Source of the DNA: Streptomyces sp. NRRL F-5122
GTDB taxonomy: Bacteria; Actinomycetota; Actinomycetes; Streptomycetales; Streptomycetaceae
Assembly: GCF_001507435.1 (NCBI RefSeq)
Contig: NZ_LMWH01000239.1
Span: forward strand, 1 to 64,000
Reading direction: 5' to 3'
Length of the DNA stretch: 64,000 bases
Program-made: the position numbers and the translations under genes
Notes under the pieces: generated by a model
Told to the model about the DNA's origin: nothing
Databases searched by the model: none
The model's input: only the letters and a program-made list of their open reading frames with translations
Shown: positions 17,162 through 24,522 of the stretch, in pieces
How positions within the stretch are numbered: the first letter of the stretch is position 1
How the letters are laid out: every line of letters begins with the position of its first letter

Positions 17162-17617
17162 ATGGATGCCGTTGACAGGCAGCTCATCCAGGCCCTGCGC
17201 GAGAACGGCAGGGCCTCCTATGCCGAGCTCGGCCGACTCGTGGGCCTCTCCGGGCCCAGTGTCACCGACCGGATCAACCGCCTGGAGGCGGCCGGCGTCA
17301 TCACCGGCTACCGCGCCACGGTCGACGCCGCCTCCCTCGGCCTCGGCGTCACCGCCCTGATCGGCATCTCGCTCTCCGACGCCGCCGACCACGAGGACGT
17401 GGCGCACCGGCTGAAGGACCTTCAGGAGATCGAGGACTGCTGGTTCATCGCCGGCGACGACTCGTTCATGCTCAAGGTGCGCGCGTCGGACGTGGACGGC
17501 CTGGAGAAGACGATCCGCCGGCTGTCCGGCACCAAGGGCGTCTCCCGCACGCGTACGACCATCGTGCTGTCCACCAAGTGGGAGAACCGGGTCGGCGAGC
17601 TGCCCGAACAGCAGTAG
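17162..17617 (+). CDS. Lrp/AsnC family transcriptional regulator
   Basis: 151 residues from the ATG at 17162 (GAAAGG 10 nt upstream; an ATG at 17144 would add six). Helix-turn-helix at about residues 5-45 (VDRQLIQALRENGRASYAELGRLVGLSGPSVTDRINRLEAAG). The effector-binding alpha/beta (RAM) domain is at about 60-140. It probably forms octamers responding to an amino acid. It lies 82 nt before mqnE on the same strand, so regulation of mqnE is possible but not shown. Confidence 0.92.
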   Translation: MDAVDRQLIQALRENGRASYAELGRLVGLSGPSVTDRINRLEAAGVITGYRATVDAASLGLGVTALIGISLSDAADHEDVAHRLKDLQEIEDCWFIAGDDSFMLKVRASDVDGLEKTIRRLSGTKGVSRTRTTIVLSTKWENRVGELPEQQ

Positions 17618-17628
17618 GCGCGCGGTAC

Positions 17629-17651
17629 CGGACGGGGGCACCGGCCGTCCG
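17629..17651 (+). terminator. Weak hairpin between Lrp gene and mqnE
   Basis: CGGACGG (17629-17635) pairs with CCGTCCG (17645-17651), 7 bp, 12 nt after the stop codon. It could end the lrp transcript or attenuate reading into mqnE. Confidence 0.4.
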
Positions 17652-17698
17652 AGGGCCGGGGGTACCGTTGGGGGGTTCGTCGAGGGAGAGGTAGAAGC

Positions 17699-18862
17699 AT
17701 GGATGTCGGGCTGAAGCGGGAGCTGGAGGACAAGGTCCGGGCCGGTGAGCGGCTGACCCGCGAGGACGGCATCGCGCTGTACGAGTCGGACGACCTGGCC
17801 TGGCTCGGCGGTCTCGCGCACGAGGTGCGGACCCGCAAGAACGGCGACGTGGTCCACTTCAACGTCAATCGTCATCTCAACATGACGAACGTGTGCACCG
17901 CGTCCTGCGCGTACTGCTCCTTCCAGCGCAAGCCCGGTGAGAAGGACGCGTACACGATGCGCATCGAGGAGGCCGTCCGCCTCGCCAAGGCGATGGAGTC
18001 GGACAACCTCACCGAACTGCACATCGTCAACGGCCTGCACCCGAACCTGCCGTGGCGCTACTACCCGCGCTCGCTGCGCGAGCTGAAGGCCGCGCTGCCG
18101 GACGTCTCGCTGAAGGCGTTCACGGCGACGGAGATCCACCACTTCGAGACGATCTCCGGTCTCTCGGCCTCCGAGATCCTGGACGAGTTGATCGACGCCG
18201 GCCTCGAGTCGCTGACCGGCGGCGGCGCCGAGATCTTCGACTGGGAGGTCCGGCAGCACATCGTCGACCACAGGACCCACTGGGAGGACTGGTCGCGCAT
18301 CCACCGCCTGGCGCACGAGAAGGGTCTGAAGACCCCGTGCACGATGCTGTACGGCCACATCGAGGAGCCGCGCCACCGCGTGGACCACGTCCTGCGGCTG
18401 CGTGAACTCCAGGACGAGACCGGCGGGTTCCAGGTCTTCATCCCGCTGCGCTACCAGCACGACTTCGTGGACATGAAGGACGGCAAGATCCGCAACCGGC
18501 TCCAGGCGCGGACGCAGATGGCGACGGGCGCGGAGGCGCTCAAGACGTTCGCCGTCTCGCGCCTGCTGTTCGACAACGTCCCGCATGTGAAGGTGTTCTG
18601 GGTCATGCACGGCGTCCAGACCGCGCAGCTGGCCCTCCAGCACGGCGCGGACGACATGGACGGCTCGGTCGTCGAGTACAAGATCACGCACGACGCCGAC
18701 AACTACGGCACACCGAACAAGCTGACCCGCGAGGACCTGCTCGATCTGATCCGCGACGCCGGCTTCCGGCCGGTCGAGCGGAACACCCGCTACGAGATCA
18801 TCCGCGAGTACGACGGCCCGGATCCGGCCCGGCGTGACGAGCCGCAGCCCATGCGCGTCTGA
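17699..18862 (+). CDS. mqnE: Aminofutalosine synthase (radical SAM)
   Basis: 387 residues. Second step of the futalosine pathway: joins the MqnA product (3-[(1-carboxyvinyl)oxy]benzoate) to the adenosyl radical of SAM, forming aminofutalosine with loss of CO2. The cluster motif is CTASCAYCSF (Cys at about 65, 69, 72). GGGAEIFDWEVR and the C-terminal DDMDGSVVEYKITHDADNYG are family signatures and separate it from MqnC. The ATG has GGGAGAGG upstream. Standard length, followed by a strong hairpin. Confidence 0.95.
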   Translation: MDVGLKRELEDKVRAGERLTREDGIALYESDDLAWLGGLAHEVRTRKNGDVVHFNVNRHLNMTNVCTASCAYCSFQRKPGEKDAYTMRIEEAVRLAKAMESDNLTELHIVNGLHPNLPWRYYPRSLRELKAALPDVSLKAFTATEIHHFETISGLSASEILDELIDAGLESLTGGGAEIFDWEVRQHIVDHRTHWEDWSRIHRLAHEKGLKTPCTMLYGHIEEPRHRVDHVLRLRELQDETGGFQVFIPLRYQHDFVDMKDGKIRNRLQARTQMATGAEALKTFAVSRLLFDNVPHVKVFWVMHGVQTAQLALQHGADDMDGSVVEYKITHDADNYGTPNKLTREDLLDLIRDAGFRPVERNTRYEIIREYDGPDPARRDEPQPMRV

Positions 18863-18882
18863 CGCGCCCCCACGAACCCGAC

Positions 18883-18908
18883 CGAGCCCCGGCCACGGCC
18901 GGGGCTCG
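18883..18908 (+). terminator. Hairpin terminator after mqnE
   Basis: CGAGCCCCGGC (18883-18893) pairs with GCCGGGGCTCG (18898-18908) around CACG; 11 bp perfect, 20 nt after the mqnE stop. Confidence 0.85.
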
Positions 18909-18974
18909 CCGGTGTGGCGCAGAGGACATCAAAAGGCCTTGAGTCCTGCCGACGGTAATAACTACTCTCCACCT

Positions 18975-19499
18975 ATGCCCCTTACGTTCGCGCTCGATCC
19001 GGCCATGACCCCCGCTCTTCGCGACGGCGTCCTCGACCTGTGGACGGACGTGTCCAACGCCGGCGGATCCGTGGGTTTCGTGCCGCCGGTCACACGCGAG
19101 GACATACGCCCGGAGCTGGTGAAGCACCTTGCGGCGATGACGGAGGGGCGCACCCGGCTGCTGGTGGGGCACGACGAGGACGGGCAGGTGGCGGCGACCG
19201 CGTTCGTCGCCTTCAACACGCACCGGCTGATGAAGCACTGGGTGTGGCTCTACACGGTGATGGTGCACCCGCGTCACCAGGGCAAGGGGTACGGCCGTGA
19301 TCTGCTGGCCGCCGCCGCGGACGCGGTCCGCGGCCTCGAGGGGATCGAGGCCATACGGCTGACCTGCCGGGGCGGTCACGGTCTTGAGCACTTCTACGGC
19401 TCGTGCGGATACAAGGAGGTCGGCCGCGTACCCGGGGCGATCCGGGTGGCGCCCGATGACGACCGCGACGACATCATCATGCTGCTGCCCCTGGGCTGA
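18975..19499 (+). CDS. GNAT family N-acetyltransferase
   Basis: 174 residues from the ATG at 18975. The acetyl-CoA loop is visible as VMVHPRHQGKGYGRDLLAAAADAVRGL (about 95-122). The C-terminal HFYGSCGYKEVGRVPGAIRVAPDDDRDDIIMLLPL is the usual end strand. The acceptor is unknown. There is no Shine-Dalgarno before the ATG; an AT-rich stretch TAATAACTACT (18956-18966) just upstream may be the promoter of a very short-leader message. Confidence 0.88.
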   Translation: MPLTFALDPAMTPALRDGVLDLWTDVSNAGGSVGFVPPVTREDIRPELVKHLAAMTEGRTRLLVGHDEDGQVAATAFVAFNTHRLMKHWVWLYTVMVHPRHQGKGYGRDLLAAAADAVRGLEGIEAIRLTCRGGHGLEHFYGSCGYKEVGRVPGAIRVAPDDDRDDIIMLLPLG

Positions 19500-19631
19500 T
19501 TCGCTGCCGCACCCCCGTGCAAGATCGGGTGCCCGGCGTGCTTCACTGGAGGATGCCCTTGGTGAGGTCCCGTGGCGGCGCCGGCATCGCCCGGACAGCG
19601 GGACCTTCATGGAACGGAAGAGTGGATTGAG

Positions 19632-19931
19632 ATGTTCCGCTACACACTGATGCGCCTCGGTATCTTCGCGGGCTGCCTCGTGGTCGTCTGGGGCCTCGTC
19701 TACTCCGGTCTCGTCCCGCGCGGCCTCGGCGACTCCAACGGCATCTGGATCGTGCTGCTCGCCCTGGTGGTCTCGGCGCCGATCAGCTTCGTCCTGCTGC
19801 GGGGGGAGCGCGACCGGGCCTCCGTGCAGATCGTCGGACGGGTGGACCGCATGAAGGCCAACCTCGACGCCAACCGTGCGCAGGAGGACGTGGCCGACGA
19901 CGTCGCCAGGAAGCAGAGCCAGGCGTCCTGA
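19632..19931 (+). CDS. DUF4229-type small membrane protein
   Basis: 99 residues from the ATG at 19632, with GAAGAGTGGA upstream. Two helices (LGIFAGCLVVVWGLVYSGLV and GIWIVLLALVVSAPISFVLL) separated by GLGDSN are followed by a charged amphipathic tail (RDRASVQIVGRVDRMKANLDANRAQEDVADD). This arrangement matches the actinobacterial DUF4229 family. Function unknown. Confidence 0.82.
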   Translation: MFRYTLMRLGIFAGCLVVVWGLVYSGLVPRGLGDSNGIWIVLLALVVSAPISFVLLRGERDRASVQIVGRVDRMKANLDANRAQEDVADDVARKQSQAS

Positions 19932-19974
19932 AGGCCGGACCCGGGCGCCGCGGGCTGAACGTACCCTTGCCCAT

Positions 19975-20667
19975 ATGGGTTCCGTGAAGACCAAGCGGAT
20001 GCCGCGGGCGGTCCGTGAACGGCAGATGCTGGACGCCGCCGTGCAGACCTTCGGCCAGCGTGGCTACGCGGCCGCGTCCATGGACGAGATCGCCGAACTG
20101 GCGGGTGTGTCCAAGCCGTTGGTGTATCTCTACCTGAACTCCAAGGACGAGCTCTTCACCGCCTGTATCCGCCGTGAGGCCGCGGCGCTCACCGAGGCCG
20201 TGCGCGCGGGAGTCCGACCGGGGCTCGGCGCGGACCGCCAACTCTGGGAAGGGCTGCGTGCGTTCTTCACGCACACGGCACAGAACCCGGACGGCTGGTC
20301 GATCCTGCATCTTCAGGCGCGTACGCACGGCGAGACGTTCGCGGCCGAGGTCTCGGCGATGCGGAAGGAGATCGTCGCGCTGGTGACCCGGCTGATCGCG
20401 GTCGCCGCACGCGACGGAGGCAGCCCCTGCTCGAACGAAGGGGGCGAGCCGGGTGACCACCCGGACTCCGACCTGCCCGAGCGCGAGGCCGCCGGACTCG
20501 CGGAGGCCCTGGTCGGTGCCGCCGAGTCGCTCGCGGCCTGGGCCAACGCCACCCCCGGTGTCTCCGCCCGCCAGGCCGCCACGACGTTGATGAACTTCGC
20601 GTGGGCGGGTCTCGGCGACCTCATGGAGGGCCGCTCCTGGTCGCCCCCGGAGCCCGACCGGCCCTAG
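19975..20667 (+). CDS. TetR family transcriptional regulator
   Basis: 230 residues from the ATG at 19975. The HTH lies at about 12-58 (RQMLDAAVQTFGQRGYAAASMDEIAELAGVSKPLVYLYLNSKDELF), followed by the helical ligand domain with an insert of about 20 polar residues (SPCSNEGGEPGDHPDSD). It converges on the MaoC/FabG module. The tandem palindromes at 22976-23004 between fabG4 and fadA2 are a plausible target, perhaps with acyl-CoA as ligand (inference). TACCCT ends 7 nt before the ATG, suggesting a leaderless transcript. Confidence 0.9.
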   Translation: MGSVKTKRMPRAVRERQMLDAAVQTFGQRGYAAASMDEIAELAGVSKPLVYLYLNSKDELFTACIRREAAALTEAVRAGVRPGLGADRQLWEGLRAFFTHTAQNPDGWSILHLQARTHGETFAAEVSAMRKEIVALVTRLIAVAARDGGSPCSNEGGEPGDHPDSDLPEREAAGLAEALVGAAESLAAWANATPGVSARQAATTLMNFAWAGLGDLMEGRSWSPPEPDRP

Positions 20668-20734
20668 GCCCGGCCGGAGTCCGCGGCGACCGCCTCGGCG
20701 GTGAGACGTCCCGCGGGGGGTGCCTACGGCGCGT

Positions 20735-21544
20735 TCAGCGGTCGAGTGGGCGTGTCTCACCCGTCAGATGCAGCCGTTCCCCACCGCGCAGTTCGAACAG
20801 TCCGCCCTCGGCCCCGTACGTCACGGTATCCGGCAGCAGGACCGGCGCCCTGAACTGCGCGCGCACCCGAACCGCGGTGGAGGCCGGTTGTTCGGCCAGG
20901 CACCGGGCGACGGTCCACATGCCGTGCGCTATGGCACGCGGGAAGCCGAAGGCGCGTGCGGTCAGGGCGTGCAGGTGAATGGGATTGCGGTCCCCGGAGA
21001 CCGCCGCGTACCGCCGCCCGACGTCCCCGGCCAGCCGCCACTCGGCCGTCACGGGGAGGGGACCGGGGTCCGAGGGCCGTGCCCCGGCGGGTGCGTCGGT
21101 GCGGTGCCGGGCGAGATAGGTGCTGGTGGACTCCCACACGGTCCGGTCGCCGGCACGGACCTCGGTGACCACGACGGCCTCGGTGCCGCGCCGATGGGGC
21201 ACGAGCTCCCTGGTCGACACGCCGATGTCGTAGGTGCCGTCCGGGGCGAGGGCCTCTCGCTGGGTGATCTCGATGGAGGTGTGCACCAGCCCGAGCAGGG
21301 GGAGGGGGAACTTCCGGCTCGCCATGATCCGTATGGCGAGCGGAAAGCCGAGGACATGGGGATAGCTGACCGGCAACGCGCCGGTGCCGGCGGGGAATCC
21401 GCAGACGCGCTCGTACGCGGCGAGACGGCCGGGGTCGACCCGGAACCCGGGCAGCGCGAGTCGGCCGCGGGTGAAGCCGGCGTCGGGGCCTGGGCGCTTG
21501 AAGGGGGACATGAGGGCGCCGCGCAGGAGGACGGGAAGCAGCAT
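20735..21544 (-). CDS. MaoC-like (R)-hydratase, HtdX type
   Basis: 269 residues from the ATG at 21544 (GGAGA 7 nt upstream). The C-terminal hot-dog domain contains the hydratase-2 motif YAAVSGDRNPIHLHALTARAFGF with catalytic Asp and His, then AIAHGMWT. The N-terminal half (FPLAIRIMASRKFPLPLLGLVH) is a degenerate second hot dog, as in mycobacterial HtdX (Rv0241c). It would hydrate trans-2-enoyl thioesters to (R)-3-hydroxyacyl thioesters. The gene lies 53 bp after fabG4 on the same strand. Confidence 0.85.
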   Translation of the reverse strand: MLLPVLLRGALMSPFKRPGPDAGFTRGRLALPGFRVDPGRLAAYERVCGFPAGTGALPVSYPHVLGFPLAIRIMASRKFPLPLLGLVHTSIEITQREALAPDGTYDIGVSTRELVPHRRGTEAVVVTEVRAGDRTVWESTSTYLARHRTDAPAGARPSDPGPLPVTAEWRLAGDVGRRYAAVSGDRNPIHLHALTARAFGFPRAIAHGMWTVARCLAEQPASTAVRVRAQFRAPVLLPDTVTYGAEGGLFELRGGERLHLTGETRPLDR

Positions 21545-21597
21545 GGGTGGTCTCCGGAACCTGGGAAGGAGGGGGCGCGGGTGCTCGGGGCGGAGGA

Positions 21598-22938
21598 TCA
21601 CGCGCCGAGCAGGCTCTGTCCGCAGATCCGTACGACCTGCCCGTTCACCGTGCCCGACCCCGGACCGGACAGCCATGCCACCGTCTCGGCCACGTCCACC
21701 GGCAGGCCTCCCTGTCCGAGCGAGTTCATCCGGCGCCCCGCCTCCCGGACGAACAGCGGGACCGCCGCGGTCATCCGCGTCTCGATGAACCCGGGTGCCA
21801 CCGCGTTCACCGTCACCCCGTGCTCGGCCTGCGCGCGGGGTGCCAGCGCCCGTACGAGCCCGATCACACCCGCCTTGCTCGCGGCGTAGTTCGTCTGCCC
21901 GACGTTCCCGGCGATCCCGGCGATCGACGAGGTGACCACGATCCGCCCCCCGCCGCCCCGCCCCTCCTCGGGCGAACCGTGTCCGCGCAGCACCCCGCGC
22001 GCCAGCAGGACGTCGGTCGTGCGCAGCACACTGGCGAGGTTCACGTCGAGCACCGAACCCCAGCGCTCCGCCGTCATGTTGGCCAGTGTGCGGTCACGGG
22101 TGATCCCCGCGTTGTGGACGAGGACGTCCAGCCCCTCGGGCAGTGCGTCGGCGATGCGCGCGCCCGCGTCGTCCGCGGTGACGTCGAGCGTCAGCGCGGT
22201 GCCACCGATCGACTCGGCCACCCGTCGCGCATCCGCCTCGGCGGCCGGCACGTCCAGGCACACCACGTGTGCGCCGTCCCGCGCCAGCGTCCGGGCGACC
22301 GCCTCGCCGATCCCGCGCGCCGCCCCGGTGACCAGCGCGATCCGCCCTGCGAGCGGCCGCGCCCAGTCCTCGGGAGCGACGACGTCCCCGCTTCCCACCT
22401 CGACGACCTGCCCGCTCACATACGCGGACTTCGGTGAGAGCAGGAAGCGCAGTGTCGACTCGGCGGACTCGGCGGACTCGGCGTCGGCCAGCCGGACGAG
22501 CGTGACGGTCCGCCCCCGCCCCATTTCCTTGCCGAGCGACCGGGTGAACCCCTCCAGGGCCTGCTGCACCGCCGCGTGGTGGTGGTCGGTGGGGTCCGGC
22601 GGTGAGCCCAGCACCACCACGCGGCCGCTCTCGGCGACCGACCGTACGACGGGGTGGAGCGCCGCATGCACCTCGGCGAGCGCGTCGACGTCCCGTACGC
22701 CGGTGGCGTCGAGGACGATCGCGGCGGGCCGCTCGGCACCGGCGGCAAGCCCGGTGCGGGCCAGCACCGGTGGCAGGTCCAGCGTGGACCTGCCCGCCGT
22801 GAGGTGCAGCAACGGGCCGCCCAGGGTGGGGCGTTCGGCGGACCAGCGATGCAGCGCCACCGGTTGCGGAAGCCCCAGCCGCCGGGTGAGGAAGCGACCG
22901 GGCGCGGTCCTCGTGAAGCGCAGATAGCGGTCGGCCAT
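21598..22938 (-). CDS. fabG4: High-molecular-weight 3-oxoacyl-(ACP/CoA) reductase, FabG4-like
   Basis: 446 residues, about 200 more than ordinary FabG. The N-terminal 200 residues form a degenerate flavodoxin-like Rossmann domain. The C-terminal SDR domain (about 205-446) has TGAARGIGE for the cofactor, NAG, and the catalytic Ser (VTSSIAG), Tyr and Lys (YAASK). This two-domain plan and the flanking MaoC and thiolase genes reproduce the mycobacterial Rv0241c-Rv0243 order. The ATG at 22938 has GAGCTGGGAG-like sequence upstream. The frame stays open far beyond 22938, but that part is antisense to fadA2 and fadD. Confidence 0.88.
   Translation of the reverse strand: MADRYLRFTRTAPGRFLTRRLGLPQPVALHRWSAERPTLGGPLLHLTAGRSTLDLPPVLARTGLAAGAERPAAIVLDATGVRDVDALAEVHAALHPVVRSVAESGRVVVLGSPPDPTDHHHAAVQQALEGFTRSLGKEMGRGRTVTLVRLADAESAESAESTLRFLLSPKSAYVSGQVVEVGSGDVVAPEDWARPLAGRIALVTGAARGIGEAVARTLARDGAHVVCLDVPAAEADARRVAESIGGTALTLDVTADDAGARIADALPEGLDVLVHNAGITRDRTLANMTAERWGSVLDVNLASVLRTTDVLLARGVLRGHGSPEEGRGGGGRIVVTSSIAGIAGNVGQTNYAASKAGVIGLVRALAPRAQAEHGVTVNAVAPGFIETRMTAAVPLFVREAGRRMNSLGQGGLPVDVAETVAWLSGPGSGTVNGQVVRICGQSLLGA
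22457..22483 (-). repeat. Three in-frame copies of a 9-bp unit inside fabG4
   Basis: GACTCGGCG occurs three times without gaps (22457-22465, 22466-22474, 22475-22483), encoding repeated Glu-Ser-Ala (AESAESAES) in the linker near the end of the N-terminal domain. A site of likely slippage in multiples of three residues. Confidence 0.85.
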
Positions 22939-22975
22939 GGTCCAGCTCCCAGCTCGCTCGTCCGTTTCCTGTCTC

Positions 22976-23004
22976 TTACTCTGGAGTAAGGTTACCCGGG
23001 GTAA
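22976..23004. promoter_or_regulatory. Tandem palindromic operator between fabG4 and fadA2
   Basis: Two perfect inverted repeats lie in the 96-bp divergent gap: TTACTC-TG-GAGTAA (22976-22989) and TTACCC-G-GGGTAA (22992-23004). Their centres are 15.5 bp apart. The half-site TTACyC is AT-rich against a GC-rich background. This is typical of a TetR-type operator controlling both divergent promoters; the TetR gene at 19975 is the obvious candidate. Regulator assignment is inference. Confidence 0.7.
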
Positions 23005-23034
23005 GTCTCCGTCGGCCGTGAGGAGCAGATCGAG

Positions 23035-24324
23035 ATGAGCAGTTCCCCCATCAGCACGCAGGTGCGGCGCGTAGCCGTCGTGGGCGGCAGCCGCATCCCC
23101 TTCGCGCGCTCGGACGGCCCTTATGCCACCGCCTCCGACCAGGAGATGCTGACGGCGGCGGTGGACGGGCTCGTCGCGCGGTACGGACTGGACGGTCCAG
23201 GCGCGGTCGGCGAGTTGGTCGCCGGGGCCGTGCTCAAACACAGCCGTGACTTCAACCTCGCCCGGGAGACGGTGCTGGGCTCCGGGCTGGACGCCCGTAC
23301 GCCCGCGTACGACGTCCAGCAGGCCTGCGGCACCGGTCTGCAGGCGGTGATCGCGGCCGCCAACAAGATCGCTCTGGGGCAGACGGAGTCCGCGATCGCG
23401 GGCGGCGCGGACACGGCGAGCGATGTGCCCCTCGGCGTGAACGACGCGCTGCGCCGCATACTGCTGGAGGTCCGCCGGGCCACCTCGACCGTCGCCAGGC
23501 TCAGGGCGCTGGCGAGGATCCGTCCGGGCCACCTGGTCCCCGACATCCCGCGCAACGCCGAGCCGCGCACCGGCCTGTCCATGGGTGAGCACGCGGCGGT
23601 GACCGCCCGTGCCTGGGGCGTGACGCGCGAGGCGCAGGACGAGTTGGCGGCCACGAGCCACCGGCGGTTGGCGGCGGCGTACGAGCGCGGACTCCTCGCC
23701 GATCTGGTGGTCCCCTTCCGTGGCCTGGAACGCGACCAGAACCTGCGCCCCGACTCGACGCCGGAGAAACTGGCCCGCCTGAGGCCGGTGTTCGGCACCG
23801 ACGGACCCGACCCGACGATGACCGCGGGCAATTCGACTCCGCTCACGGACGGGGCCGCCGTGGTGCTGCTCGCGAGCGAGGACTGGGCACGCCGGCGCGG
23901 ACTCGAACCCCTCGCGTATCTGACGGCGTACGAGACCGCGGCCGTCGACTTCGTCGGCGGGGACGTGGCGGGAGGGGGGGACGGACTGCTGATGGCCCCC
24001 GTGTACGCCGTTCCGCGCATGCTGGAGAAGACGGGACACGGCATGGAGGACTTCGACTTCGTCGAGATCCACGAGGCGTTCGCCTCCCAGGTGCTGGCGA
24101 CGCTGTCCGCCTGGGAGAAGCGGGGACTCGCCCCGGTGGACCGCGCACGGCTGAACGTCGCGGGATCGTCCCTGGCCACCGGTCACCCCTTCGCCGCGAC
24201 GGGCGCCCGGATCGTGGCGACGCTCGCGGCACTTCTCGCCGAACGCGACGCCCCGGGCCGCGGCCTGATCTCGATCTGCGCGGCCGGGGGACAGGGGGTC
24301 ACCGCCATCCTCGAACGCGCCTGA
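23035..24324 (+). CDS. fadA2: Thiolase (acetyl-CoA C-acyltransferase), FadA2-like
   Basis: 429 residues, ATG with GAGGAGCAGAT upstream. All thiolase marks are present: nucleophile Cys in VQQACGTGLQA (about residue 101), EIHEAFASQ with the catalytic His, SSLATGHPFAATGAR, and the second Cys in ICAAGGQG. A 40-residue loop after ASDVPLGV is a normal thiolase cap. It cleaves or condenses 3-ketoacyl-CoA, pairing with the FabG4 and MaoC activities across the divergent promoter. Confidence 0.92.
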   Translation: MSSSPISTQVRRVAVVGGSRIPFARSDGPYATASDQEMLTAAVDGLVARYGLDGPGAVGELVAGAVLKHSRDFNLARETVLGSGLDARTPAYDVQQACGTGLQAVIAAANKIALGQTESAIAGGADTASDVPLGVNDALRRILLEVRRATSTVARLRALARIRPGHLVPDIPRNAEPRTGLSMGEHAAVTARAWGVTREAQDELAATSHRRLAAAYERGLLADLVVPFRGLERDQNLRPDSTPEKLARLRPVFGTDGPDPTMTAGNSTPLTDGAAVVLLASEDWARRRGLEPLAYLTAYETAAVDFVGGDVAGGGDGLLMAPVYAVPRMLEKTGHGMEDFDFVEIHEAFASQVLATLSAWEKRGLAPVDRARLNVAGSSLATGHPFAATGARIVATLAALLAERDAPGRGLISICAAGGQGVTAILERA

Positions 24325-24522
24325 CGGCCGTGGGGAGGAGGCTGCACAGCCCCGGCTCCGTACCATCCCGGAACCCGCACAGACTCCCCACGAGGGGGAC
24401 GTACGATCGCGGTTCAAACCGGCGGTAACAGCGAGTCGCACCGACCGCTGAACGTCTCCCCGCGCATGTTGCGTACTCATGCAGCAGAGCAGTGCACAGC
24501 TGCGGTCCACAGGAGCTGCCCC

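Noticed and set aside
20689..20702. ACCGCC/GGCGGT as terminator between tetR and the MaoC gene
   Set aside because: The loop would be only 2 nt; too tight to be a convincing hairpin.
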